A program made the translations under genes and the position numbers. A stretch of 64,000 nucleotides of DNA from Pseudorhodoferax sp. Leaf267 (GTDB taxonomy: Bacteria > Pseudomonadota > Gammaproteobacteria > Burkholderiales > Burkholderiaceae_C). This document shows, piece by piece, positions 51,787 to 61,705 of this stretch. Position 1 is the stretch's first letter; each line of letters begins with the position of its first letter. Below the pieces are notes generated by a model, which had not been told where the DNA came from, did no database searches, and saw nothing but the letters and a program-made list of their open reading frames with translations. The stretch is from assembly GCF_001422405.1 (NCBI RefSeq), contig NZ_LMMV01000005.1, forward strand, positions 1 through 64,000, in the 5' to 3' direction.

Positions 51787-53106
51787 CTACTTCAGCGCCA
51801 GCGCGGTCAGCACCGCCACGCTCATGGCCTGCACGCCGGTCTTGATGGAGGGCTCGGGCGCAGGCGCGAAGAACGGCGAATGGTTGAAGGCCAACGGCTT
51901 GCCGCCCGGCTTCATCGCAGCCGCCACGTCCTCGGGCGCGGACACGCCGACGAAGAACATCATGCCGGGCACGCCCGCGTTCAGGAACTCAGAGAAGTCC
52001 TCGCTGGCCGTGATCGGCGGGACCTGCACCACCTGCGCACCGCCCATCACGGCCTGGATGGCGGCCGTGGTGCGGTTCACCACCGCAGCGTCGTTGACGA
52101 TGGCTGCGCCGCCCGGCACCAGCGCCACATCGGGCTCCGGCGCGCCGCCCATCATGGCCGCGGCCTGCGCCGTGCGGCGGATGCCGGCCAGCAGCTTCTC
52201 GCGCACCTCGGGCTTGTAGGAGCGGATAGTGCCGCGCAGCACCACCTGGTCCGGAATGATGTTGCCCACCGTGCCGCCCTGGATCGCGCCGACCGTCACC
52301 ACGCCGAACTCGGCCGGGTCCTTCTCGCGGCTGACCACGGTCTGCACGTCGGTGATGAAGCGCGCGGCGATCGTGATGGGGTCGATGGTCTTGTCGGGCG
52401 CCGAGCCGTGGCCGCCGCGGCCCTTGAAGGTGATCTCCAGCCCGTCCGAGTTCGAACTCGTCGGCCCGGCGCGCACGCCGACGAAGCCATAGGGCGAAGG
52501 AGAAGTGTGCAGCGCGAAGGCCTGGTCGGGCTTGCCGAACCGCTTGAACAGGCCGTCGTCCAGCATGGACTTGGCACCGGTCACGGTCTCCTCGGCCGGC
52601 TGGGCGACGAACATCAGCGTGCCCTTCCACTGGTCCTTCAGCGCCAGCAGCGTGCGCGCCGTGCCGACCCAGCTGGCCATGTGGATGTCATGCCCGCAGC
52701 TGTGCGCGACGAAGGTCTCGCGGCCCGCGTACTGGGTCTTGGCCTTGCTTGCATAGGGTAGGCCGGTCTTCTCTTCCATGGGCAGCGCGTCGAGCTCGGT
52801 GCGCACCATCACGGTGGGGCCGGCGCCGTTCTTGTAGATCGCCACGATGCCGGTCTTGCCGATCTTCTCGGTCACCTCGAAGCCCAGCTTGCGCATCTCC
52901 TCGGCCAGCCTGGCGGCCGTGCGCACTTCCTGGTAGGCCATCTCCGGGTTGGCGTGCAGATCCTTGTACAAGGCGTCCAGCGACGCATACATGCCATTGA
53001 CGAGCGGCGGCACCTGGGCGTGCAGCGCGGGCGCCTGGGCCGAGGCGCTGGCGGCGATGGCCAGCAGTGCGGCCGCCACGAGAAGGCGGATGGATGTGTG
53101 TGTCAT
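51787..53106 (-). CDS. M20 amidohydrolase (hippurate-hydrolase-like), exported
   Basis: 439 residues with a signal peptide (MTHTSIRLLVAAALLAIAAS). M20D-type motifs: RTELDALPMEEKTGLPY, HSCGHDIHMASWVG (metal ligands), AQPAEETVTGA (catalytic Glu pair) and the lid GRGGHGSAPDKTIDP. It cleaves N-acyl amino acids such as hippurate. Ten nt after the thiolase stop codon, so co-transcribed with pcaIJF, which would process aromatic acids released by it. Confidence 0.88.
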   Translation of the reverse strand: MTHTSIRLLVAAALLAIAASASAQAPALHAQVPPLVNGMYASLDALYKDLHANPEMAYQEVRTAARLAEEMRKLGFEVTEKIGKTGIVAIYKNGAGPTVMVRTELDALPMEEKTGLPYASKAKTQYAGRETFVAHSCGHDIHMASWVGTARTLLALKDQWKGTLMFVAQPAEETVTGAKSMLDDGLFKRFGKPDQAFALHTSPSPYGFVGVRAGPTSSNSDGLEITFKGRGGHGSAPDKTIDPITIAARFITDVQTVVSREKDPAEFGVVTVGAIQGGTVGNIIPDQVVLRGTIRSYKPEVREKLLAGIRRTAQAAAMMGGAPEPDVALVPGGAAIVNDAAVVNRTTAAIQAVMGGAQVVQVPPITASEDFSEFLNAGVPGMMFFVGVSAPEDVAAAMKPGGKPLAFNHSPFFAPAPEPSIKTGVQAMSVAVLTALALK

Positions 53107-53116
53107 GGTGAGGTCC

Positions 53117-54322
<1,206 letters not shown>

Positions 54323-54341
54323 GGGGTCTCCTTGCAGGGGT

Positions 54342-54992
54342 TCAGGCAGACAGGCGCCGGATGGGCAGGCCCACCAGGCGTTCGAGTTCTTCATGGGCCA
54401 GGCCCTCGACCGCGTCGACGAGTTCCAGGCCCTGCGGCGTGCAGGCGAAGGTGGCCAGGTCGGTGTAGATGCGCTTGACGCAGGCGATGCCGGTCAGCGG
54501 GTAGCTGCAGCGCTCCACGATCTTGCTCGCGCCCTGCTTGGTCAGCAGGTCCATCATGACCCAGGTCTGCCGCGCGCCGATGGCCAGGTCCATGGCGCCG
54601 CCCACGGCCGGAATCGCGCCGGGTTCGCCCGTGCTCCAGTTCGCCAGGTCGCCCGTGGCGCTGACCTGGAACGCGCCCAGCACGCAGATGTCCAGGTGGC
54701 CGCCGCGCATCATGGCGAAGCTGTCGGCATGGTGGAAGTAGGCGCCGCCGGGCAGCAGCGTGACGGGCTGCTTGCCGGCGTTGATGAGGTCGTAGTCTTC
54801 CTCGCCCTCGGCCGGCGCCGGGCCCATGCCCAGGATGCCGTTCTCGCTGTGCAGGATCACCTCGCGCCCGGCGGGCAGGTGGTTGGCCACGGCGGTCGGC
54901 TGGCCGATGCCCAGGTTCACGATGGCGCCGTCGAAGATGTCCTGCGCCACACGCGCGGCCAATTCGTTCTTGCTGCGTCGCTGGTAGTTCAT
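54342..54992 (-). CDS. pcaJ: 3-oxoacid CoA-transferase subunit B
   Basis: 216 residues. Catalytic Glu50 lies in HSENGILGMGP; LGIGQPTAVANHLP is the glycine loop. It forms a heterodimer with subunit A and transfers CoA from succinyl-CoA to 3-oxoadipate. The start overlaps the subunit A stop by 4 nt. Confidence 0.93.
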   Translation of the reverse strand: MNYQRRSKNELAARVAQDIFDGAIVNLGIGQPTAVANHLPAGREVILHSENGILGMGPAPAEGEEDYDLINAGKQPVTLLPGGAYFHHADSFAMMRGGHLDICVLGAFQVSATGDLANWSTGEPGAIPAVGGAMDLAIGARQTWVMMDLLTKQGASKIVERCSYPLTGIACVKRIYTDLATFACTPQGLELVDAVEGLAHEELERLVGLPIRRLSA

Positions 54993-55681
54993 CGTGCACC
55001 TCCGGCCTGCGTGGCCACGCGCGGGATTTTGACGATGTGCTGCACGAAGATGCCGGGCGTGACCACGGTCTCCGGGTCCAGCGCGCCGAGTTCGACGATC
55101 TCGTGCACCGTGGCCACGGTGGTCGTCGCGGCCATGGCCATCACGGGGCCGAAATTGCGTGCGGCCTTGCGATAGGTGAGATTGCCCCAGCGGTCGCCGC
55201 GCTCCGCGCGGATCAGCGCCACATCGCCATGGATCGGCATCTCCAGCACATAGGGCTTGCCGTTGATCACACGCGTCTCCTTGCCCTCGGCCAGCTCGGT
55301 GCCATAGCCCGTGGGTGAGAAGAAGGCGCCGATGCCGGCGCCGGCCGCGCGGATGCGCTCGGCCAGGTTGCCCTGGGGCACCAGTTCCAGCTCGACCTGG
55401 CCGCTGCGGTACAGGCCGTCGAACACCTGGCTGTCGGCCTGGCGCGGAAAGCTGCAGATCACCTTGCGCACGCGGCCGGCCTTCAGCAGCGCGGCCAGGC
55501 CGGCTTCGCCGTTGCCGGCGTTGTTGTTGACGATGGTGAGGTCGCGCGCGCCCTGCGCGATCAGGCCGTCGATGAGCTCGCCCGGAATGCCGGCCGTGCC
55601 GAAGCCGCCGATCAGCACGGTGGCGCCGTCGCGCACGTCGGCCAGGGCGTCGGCAATCGACGCAGAGATTTTGTCGATCAT
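54989..55681 (-). CDS. pcaI: 3-oxoacid CoA-transferase subunit A
   Basis: 230 residues from ATG 55681 (MIDKISASIADALADVRDGA). GGFGTAGIPGELIDGL and VNNNAGNGEAGLAALLKAGR are the SCOT-A signatures. First gene of the pcaI-pcaJ-pcaF-M20 operon. Succinyl-CoA:3-ketoacid transferase (ScoA) is the alternative name if the thiolase has a different substrate. No pcaR gene is adjacent. Confidence 0.92.
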   Translation of the reverse strand: MIDKISASIADALADVRDGATVLIGGFGTAGIPGELIDGLIAQGARDLTIVNNNAGNGEAGLAALLKAGRVRKVICSFPRQADSQVFDGLYRSGQVELELVPQGNLAERIRAAGAGIGAFFSPTGYGTELAEGKETRVINGKPYVLEMPIHGDVALIRAERGDRWGNLTYRKAARNFGPVMAMAATTTVATVHEIVELGALDPETVVTPGIFVQHIVKIPRVATQAGGAR

Positions 55682-55800
55682 GGTTCTTTGGTTGGAGGTG
55701 GACCCCGTTGGTACCACGGAACGCGGCAATCCCCTCTAGGAAATGCCCCCGGCGCAGCGGGCCGTTACAGCGGCGCGAGGGGCCGTGCTAGGCTTGCACG

Positions 55801-56241
55801 ATGTTCAATCCGTCGCAAGCCGACGTGCGCCGATTCTTCTGCGGCGCACATGCCAAAGCCCTCGCCGGCCAGCCCATGGAGGCCATCGAGACACTGGCCA
55901 GCCAGTGGATCGCCGAGCACCCCGAGTACCACGCCGACCTGGCCGATGTCGAGGCAGCGCTGGTGCGCGTCTACGACGGCCAGGACGGCACGCAGAACCC
56001 GTTCCTGCACCTGTCCATGCACTTGTCGATCAGCGAGCAATGCTCGATCGACCAGCCGCGCGGGATCCGCCAGGCCGTTGAATTGCTGGAGCGCCGGCGC
56101 CAGTCCCTGCACGACGCGCACCACGAGGTGATGGAGTGCCTGGGCAAGATGATGTGGGAGGCCCAGCGCGCCGGGCGGCCGCCGGACGGGCAGGCCTACA
56201 TCGATTGCGTGCAGCGGCGCGCCACGCAGGACCGGACATAA
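55801..56241 (+). CDS. DUF1841 family protein
   Basis: 146 residues, cytosolic, helix-rich: MFNPSQADVRRFFCGAHAKA, IAEHPEYHADL, NPFLHLSMHLSISEQCSIDQ, PRGIRQA and a C-terminal GxMMWEAQRAG. It matches the DUF1841 family of betaproteobacteria; function unknown. Monocistronic, followed by a good terminator. Confidence 0.88.
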   Translation: MFNPSQADVRRFFCGAHAKALAGQPMEAIETLASQWIAEHPEYHADLADVEAALVRVYDGQDGTQNPFLHLSMHLSISEQCSIDQPRGIRQAVELLERRRQSLHDAHHEVMECLGKMMWEAQRAGRPPDGQAYIDCVQRRATQDRT

Positions 56242-56243
56242 CA

Positions 56244-56264
56244 AAGCCCGCACGCGGCGGGCTT
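56244..56264. terminator. Terminator between DUF1841 gene and cytochrome c4
   Basis: AAGCCCGC-ACGCG-GCGGGCTT, 8-bp stem, between convergent genes; T residues follow on one strand and A residues on the other. Confidence 0.85.
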
Positions 56265-56283
56265 GGTCGGGAGCGGATCACGC

Positions 56284-56961
56284 TCAACGGAAGCGGCTCT
56301 CCGGCACGGTCTTCAAATCGCCGTCCAGGCTTTGCAGGTAGCTGGCGATCGCCTTCAATTCCGCATTCGAGAACTGCTTGGCGATCGGGCCCATCACGCC
56401 GTTGGCGCGGCCGACCAGGCCTGTCGTGCCCTCGACCTTGTACGACTTGAGCGCGACGAACAGGTAGTCCGCATGCTGGCCGGCGATCTTGGGGTAGCTT
56501 GGGTCGATGGGCTTGGCGAAGTTGACGCCGTGGCATGACACGCAGGCGCCCTTTTGCAGGAGCGCGGCCACCATTTCGTTGGGCTGCTTGGACGGCTGCT
56601 CGGGCACCGTGGCGCCCTGCACCGCGCCGTCTGCCGCGTAGTAGGCCGCGACATCGGCGATGTCCTGATCGGTCAGCGACTCGGCAATGCCGCGCATGGA
56701 AGGGTGCTTGCGTGCGCCGGTCTTGTACGCGTTGAGCGCGGAGCTGATGTAGGCCGCGCCCTGGCCCGAGATCTTCGGCACCTTGTGCACTTCGGGGAAC
56801 GCGGTCTGGTAGCCGGCGATGCCGTGGCAGCCGATGCACATGTCGACCTTGGCGTGTCCTGCCTTGGCATTGCCCTTGACCTCCTGGGCCATCGCACCAG
56901 TGGAAAAGGCCGTCACCGACGCGACAGCAAACGCAAACACCGTGGTCATTAAGTTATTCAT
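56284..56961 (-). CDS. Diheme cytochrome c4-type protein
   Basis: 225 residues with a signal peptide (MNNLMTTVFAFAVASVTAFS, cleavage near AMAQ). Two heme motifs, C42-IG-CH46 and C140-VS-CH144, one in each half, are the hallmark of cytochrome c4. It carries electrons in the periplasm, probably to the aa3 oxidase encoded in this window. Divergent from the MoxR gene. Confidence 0.93.
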   Translation of the reverse strand: MNNLMTTVFAFAVASVTAFSTGAMAQEVKGNAKAGHAKVDMCIGCHGIAGYQTAFPEVHKVPKISGQGAAYISSALNAYKTGARKHPSMRGIAESLTDQDIADVAAYYAADGAVQGATVPEQPSKQPNEMVAALLQKGACVSCHGVNFAKPIDPSYPKIAGQHADYLFVALKSYKVEGTTGLVGRANGVMGPIAKQFSNAELKAIASYLQSLDGDLKTVPESRFR

Positions 56962-57050
56962 TTTGCGCGCACAATCTCAAGGAAATCAGGCCGGAACCAG
57001 CCTTCGAGTATATCCGGCGCATGCTCAAAACCCCCCTTCCAGCACACTCC

Positions 57051-57893
57051 ATGAAATTCCAAGGCTCCAACAACTACGTTGCCACACAGGACCTGATGCT
57101 CGCGGTGAACGCGGCCGCGACGTTGAAGCGTCCGCTGCTGGTCAAGGGCGAGCCCGGCACCGGCAAGACGATGCTGGCCGAAGAGGTTGCAGCCGCCCTG
57201 GAACTGCCACTGCTGCAGTGGCACATCAAGTCCACGACCAAGGCGCAGCAGGGCCTGTATGAATATGACGCCGTGAGCCGGCTGCGCGATTCGCAACTGG
57301 GCGACGAGAAGGTCAAGGACATCCATAACTACATCGTCAAAGGGGTGCTGTGGCAGGCCTTCACGGCCGACGCACCCGTGGCGCTGTTGATCGACGAGAT
57401 CGACAAGGCCGACATCGAGTTCCCGAACGACCTGCTGCGCGAACTCGACCGCATGGAGTTCTACTGCTACGAGACGCGCGAACTGATCCGCGCCAAGCAC
57501 CGGCCGCTGGTGTTCATCACGTCCAACAACGAGAAGGAACTGCCCGACGCCTTTCTGCGCCGCTGCTTCTTCCACTACATCAAGTTCCCCGACGCGGCGA
57601 CGATGCAGCTGATCGTGGACGTGCACTTCCCCGGCCTCAAGAAGGAGCTCCTGACGGCGGCCATGAAGACGTTCTACGATGTGCGCAACCTGCCCGGCCT
57701 GAAGAAGAAGCCCTCGACTTCCGAGCTGCTGGACTGGCTCAAGCTGCTGGTGGCCGAGGACATCTCGGCCGAAGCCCTGCAGAGCAAGGACGACAAGGTC
57801 GCCGTGCCACCGCTCGTTGGCGCCTTGCTCAAGAACGAGCAGGACGTGACGCTGTTCGAGAAGCTGGTGTTCATGCAGCGCCACAACCGCTGA
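57051..57893 (+). CDS. MoxR-family AAA+ ATPase
   Basis: 280 residues from ATG 57051 (MKFQGSNNYVATQDLMLAVN). Walker A GEPGTGKT (33-40), Walker B ALLIDEIDKAD, sensor-1 VFITSNNEKELPDAFLRRCF. MoxR ATPases work with a VWA protein on metal insertion or protein maturation; the VWA partner is two genes downstream. An earlier in-frame ATG at 57021 is less likely. Confidence 0.93.
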   Translation: MKFQGSNNYVATQDLMLAVNAAATLKRPLLVKGEPGTGKTMLAEEVAAALELPLLQWHIKSTTKAQQGLYEYDAVSRLRDSQLGDEKVKDIHNYIVKGVLWQAFTADAPVALLIDEIDKADIEFPNDLLRELDRMEFYCYETRELIRAKHRPLVFITSNNEKELPDAFLRRCFFHYIKFPDAATMQLIVDVHFPGLKKELLTAAMKTFYDVRNLPGLKKKPSTSELLDWLKLLVAEDISAEALQSKDDKVAVPPLVGALLKNEQDVTLFEKLVFMQRHNR

Positions 57894-57939
57894 AGGTCTT
57901 CACGCCCATTGCACCATCATTACCAGCAGGAGAGTTGCC

Positions 57940-58542
57940 GTGGCCCGCTTCATCGACTCCGTGACCCTGGCCGGCCGCAAGATCGCGCTGCTGGAGCCCA
58001 TGCGGCTCGAACACGCGGACGAACTGCTGGAGGCCGCGCGCGACGGTGAGCTCTGGGAGCTCTGGTACACGAGCGTCGGCGGCGGGGCCGGCATCACCGA
58101 CTACGTGGAGTCCGCCCTCAGGATGCGCGACGAGCACGGCGCACTGCCGTTCACCGTGCGCCGCCAGGAAGACGGCAAGGTCGTCGGCTCCACGCGCTTT
58201 TTCAACGTGGACGAGAAGAACCGGCGCCTGGAGATCGGCCACACCTGGTACAGCCAGAGCATGCAGCGCACGGCGCTGAACACCGAGTGCAAGCTGGTGC
58301 TGCTCGAGCATGCGTTCGAGAAGCTCAACTGCATCGCGGTGGAGTTCCGCACCCACTGGTTCAACTTCGACAGCCGCGCCGCCATCGCCCGGCTGGGCGC
58401 TAAGCAGGACGGCGTGCTGCGCAACCACCAGATCATGCCGAACGGCACGCTGCGCGACACCGTCGTGTTCAGCATCATCCAGAGCGAATGGCCCACCGTG
58501 AAGGCCCACCTGCGCTGGCAGCTCAAGAAGCCCCGCGCCTGA
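57940..58542 (+). CDS. GNAT-family N-acetyltransferase
   Basis: 200 residues from GTG 57940 (AGGAGAG precedes). RimJ/RimL-type GNAT fold: LLEPMRLEHADELLEAA, VGSTRFFNVDEKNRRLEIGH, TWYSQSMQRTALNTECKLVL and NRAAIARLGAKQDG-like segments (FDSRAAIARLGAKQDGVLRN). It acetylates an amine, perhaps a protein N-terminus or small molecule. It sits between the MoxR and VWA genes, 46 and 15 nt away. Confidence 0.85.
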   Translation: MARFIDSVTLAGRKIALLEPMRLEHADELLEAARDGELWELWYTSVGGGAGITDYVESALRMRDEHGALPFTVRRQEDGKVVGSTRFFNVDEKNRRLEIGHTWYSQSMQRTALNTECKLVLLEHAFEKLNCIAVEFRTHWFNFDSRAAIARLGAKQDGVLRNHQIMPNGTLRDTVVFSIIQSEWPTVKAHLRWQLKKPRA

Positions 58543-58557
58543 ACCGAGGACGCCACC

Positions 58558-59751
58558 ATGCTGATCGACTTCTTCTACACCTTGCGTTCGGCCAAGCTGC
58601 CGGTGTCGGTCAAGGAATACCTGATGCTGCTGGACGCCATCAAGCAGGGCGTGGTGGGCCCGGCCAGCGAGGATGGCGGCTATGCGATCGACGACTTCTA
58701 TTACCTGAGCCGCACATCGCTGGTGAAGGACGAGAAGCACTACGACAAGTTCGACCGTGCCTTCGCCGCCTATTTCAAGGGTGTGGAGATGGTGGCCGAC
58801 TTCACCAAGGACATTCCGCTGGAGTGGCTGCGCAAGAACCTGGAACTTGAACTCTCCCCCGAAGAGAAGGCCAAGATCGAGAAGATGGGCTGGGACGAGC
58901 TGATGGAAACGCTGAAAAAGCGCTTCGAGGAGCAGAAAGAACGCCACGAAGGCGGCAGCAAGTGGATCGGCACCGGCGGCACCTCGCCCTTCGGCGCCAA
59001 CGGCTTCAACCCGCAGGGCATCCGCATCGGCCAGGAAAAGGGGCGCAACAAGAGCGCGGTGAAGGTCTGGGACCAGCGCGCCTACAAGGACTACGACGAC
59101 AGCCAGGAGCTGGGCACGCGCAACATCAAGGTGGCGCTGCGCCGGCTGCGCAAGTTCGCGCGCGAGGGCCACGAGGAAGAGCTGGACCTGGACGGCACCA
59201 TCCGCTCCACCGCTGCGAACGCCGGCTGGCTGGACATCAAGATGGTGCCCGAGCGCCACAACAACGTGAAGGTGCTGCTGCTGATGGACGTGGGCGGCAC
59301 CATGGACGAGCACATCGCGCGCGTCGAAGAACTGTTCTCGGCCACCAAGACCGAGTTCAAGCACATGGAGTTCTACTACTTCCACAACTGCGTGTACGAC
59401 TTCATGTGGAAGAACAACCGGCGCCGCTTCTCGGAGAAGTTCCCGACCTGGGACATCATCCGCAAGTACAACAAGGACTACAAGCTCATCTTCGTCGGCG
59501 ACGCGACCATGAGCCCCTACGAGATCTTGCAACCTGGCGGCAGCGTGGAATACAACAACGAGGAGCCCGGCGCCGAGTGGCTGCAGCGGCTCACGCACGC
59601 CTTTCCCAAGTTCGCCTGGATCAACCCCGAGCCGCAGGGCGTGTGGCAGTACCGGCAAAGCATCAGCGTCGTGCAGCAGCTCATGAGCAACCGCATGTAC
59701 CCCTTGACTTTGAAAGGGCTCGAGGACGCAATGCGACTGCTGTCAAAATGA
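58558..59751 (+). CDS. VWA-domain protein (CoxE-like), MoxR partner
   Basis: 397 residues. A helical N-terminal half (MLIDFFYTLRSAKLPVSVKE, then YLMLLDAI) and a linker of Gly-rich sequence precede the von Willebrand A domain with a MIDAS site LLLMDVGGTMDEHI (DxGGT, degenerate from DxSxS), VGDATMSPYEIL and AWINPEPQGVW. Likely the substrate-side partner of the MoxR ATPase in maturation of an unidentified complex. Confidence 0.9.
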   Translation: MLIDFFYTLRSAKLPVSVKEYLMLLDAIKQGVVGPASEDGGYAIDDFYYLSRTSLVKDEKHYDKFDRAFAAYFKGVEMVADFTKDIPLEWLRKNLELELSPEEKAKIEKMGWDELMETLKKRFEEQKERHEGGSKWIGTGGTSPFGANGFNPQGIRIGQEKGRNKSAVKVWDQRAYKDYDDSQELGTRNIKVALRRLRKFAREGHEEELDLDGTIRSTAANAGWLDIKMVPERHNNVKVLLLMDVGGTMDEHIARVEELFSATKTEFKHMEFYYFHNCVYDFMWKNNRRRFSEKFPTWDIIRKYNKDYKLIFVGDATMSPYEILQPGGSVEYNNEEPGAEWLQRLTHAFPKFAWINPEPQGVWQYRQSISVVQQLMSNRMYPLTLKGLEDAMRLLSK

Positions 59752-59755
59752 ATTG

Positions 59756-61705
59756 ATGTCTCCTGCGGTCGCGATGCGTGCGCCGGCCCGTTGGTCGGCG
59801 TTTTTGTTGGTGCTGGTCCTCGTGCTCCCTGGCTGCGGCTTGCTGAAGCGCTCGGACAACGACCCTGCCAAGACGCCTGACGACGGCACCCAGGTCATGA
59901 AGACCGAAGAGGCTGCCAAGGAGGCCAGCGACAAGAAGGAAGGCACCAGCGCCACTGGCCAGCGCGCGGCCTTCACCGTCGAGGTGCGCGGCCCGAATCC
60001 GGCGCGCGAATACCTCGAAACCCATCTCGACCTGCAGCGCTACCGCAAGCTCGACGACCTGGCCGTGCCCGAGCTGTCGCGCCTGATGGCGGCCGCCGAA
60101 CCGAATGCGCGCGGCCTGCTCGGCACGCTGGGCTACTTCACGCCCACGCTCACGCTGGAACTGCAGGACACCCCCGGCGGGCGTGACGCAGACCATGCCA
60201 TCGTGGTCACGGTCGAGCCCGGGCCGCTCACGACCGTTGGCGAGGTGCAGCTGGACTTCGATGGCGCGATCGCCAGCGACAACCCCGACGCCAGCCGCCG
60301 GCGTGCGGCCATGCAGCGCGCGTGGTCGCTCAAGAGCGGCGCGACCTTCACGCAGGCCGACTGGGACGCGGCCAAGACCAATGCCACGCGCACGCTCACG
60401 CAGCGGCGTTACCCGCTGGGCCGCATCGCCGACAGCCGCGCGCAGGTGGACGCCGACCGGAGCATCGCCGACCTGGGCGTGCGCTTCGATTCGGGCGCAG
60501 CCTACCGCTTCGGCCAGCTGCAGATCCGCGGCGCCCAGCGCTACAGCGCCGTGAACGGCGTGCGCATCGCGCAGCTGCCCACGGGCGAGGAATACGACCA
60601 GCAAAAACTGCTGGACACGCAGGCGCGCCTGGCCGCCAGCGGCTTCTACGAGTCCGTGTTCCTGACGCTGGACACCGACGGCACCGACCCGATGAACGTA
60701 CCCGTCATCGCGCAGGTGCGCGAGGCGCCCTACCAGAAGCTGGTCTTCGGTGTGGGCTACACCACCGACAGCGGGCCGCGCGTCAGCATCGACCACATCC
60801 ACAACAAGATCCCGCTGCTGGACTGGCGCGCCGTCTCGCGTCTGTCGCTGGACAGCAAGACGCAGTCCATCGGCACCTCGCTGAGCGGGCTGCTGGACGA
60901 GCGCAGCTGGCGCTGGTTCGGCTCCGGGCTGTTGCAACGTGAGGAGTCCGGCAGCTTCGACGTGACCAGCGCCAGCGTGCGCTACGGCCGCAGCAAGTCC
61001 ACCGACCACATCGACCGCAGCTACTTCGCGCAATACGACTACGCCAAGAGCTCGGGCACCGATGCGCCGCCGCCCGCATCCACCGTCAGCGCGAACTGGG
61101 GCTGGACCGGCCGCTACTTCGACAACAACACCCGCCCGCGCCGCGGCCAGGGCCTGCAGCTCGAAGTGGGCCTGGGCACCACGCTGCTGGGCGGCTACTA
61201 CCCCTACAACCGCACCGTGGCGCGCTGGCTCGGCTTCGTGCCGCTGTACCAGGTGCGCGCCGGTGACGGCCCGGACACGCAGGCCCGCCGCGCGCGGCTG
61301 CAGCTGCGCGCCGAGGGCGGCGCCGTGGTGGCGAACAACGCAGCCCAGATCCCGGCCACGCAGCTGTTCCTGACCGGCGGCGACACGACCGTGCGCGGCT
61401 TCGGCTACCGCAAGATCGGCGCGAGCTACGTCAACGACACCACCGTGGCCGGCCGCTACCTGGCCGTGGGCAGCATGGAGCTGCAGCACCCCGTGGTCTG
61501 GAACGGCGCGCTGACCGAGTTCGAGGCCGTGGCCTTCGTGGATGCCGGCGCCGTGGCCGATCGCGCCAGCGATTTCGAGAACAAGGTCGGCGCCGGTGCC
61601 GGCATGCGCTGGTACAGCCCGGTCGGCCTGGTGCAGGCCGATGTGGCCCACGGCTTCGGCGAAGGCGGCATCAGCGTGCACATCCGACTGGGCTTCACGT
61701 TTTGA
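59756..61705 (+). CDS. tamA: TamA/BamA-family outer membrane assembly protein with lipobox
   Basis: 649 residues. The start MSPAVAMRAPARWSAFLLVL leads to VLPGCG, a lipoprotein signal (Cys about 26). POTRA-like repeats (AYRFGQLQIRGAQRYSAVNG, GEVQLDFDGAIA) precede a 16-strand barrel ending in a phenylalanine (VHIRLGFTF), and LFLTGGDTTVRGFGYRKIG is the signature substrate loop. It pairs with TamB to move autotransporters or phospholipid. It overlaps tamB by 4 nt. Confidence 0.9.
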   Translation: MSPAVAMRAPARWSAFLLVLVLVLPGCGLLKRSDNDPAKTPDDGTQVMKTEEAAKEASDKKEGTSATGQRAAFTVEVRGPNPAREYLETHLDLQRYRKLDDLAVPELSRLMAAAEPNARGLLGTLGYFTPTLTLELQDTPGGRDADHAIVVTVEPGPLTTVGEVQLDFDGAIASDNPDASRRRAAMQRAWSLKSGATFTQADWDAAKTNATRTLTQRRYPLGRIADSRAQVDADRSIADLGVRFDSGAAYRFGQLQIRGAQRYSAVNGVRIAQLPTGEEYDQQKLLDTQARLAASGFYESVFLTLDTDGTDPMNVPVIAQVREAPYQKLVFGVGYTTDSGPRVSIDHIHNKIPLLDWRAVSRLSLDSKTQSIGTSLSGLLDERSWRWFGSGLLQREESGSFDVTSASVRYGRSKSTDHIDRSYFAQYDYAKSSGTDAPPPASTVSANWGWTGRYFDNNTRPRRGQGLQLEVGLGTTLLGGYYPYNRTVARWLGFVPLYQVRAGDGPDTQARRARLQLRAEGGAVVANNAAQIPATQLFLTGGDTTVRGFGYRKIGASYVNDTTVAGRYLAVGSMELQHPVVWNGALTEFEAVAFVDAGAVADRASDFENKVGAGAGMRWYSPVGLVQADVAHGFGEGGISVHIRLGFTF

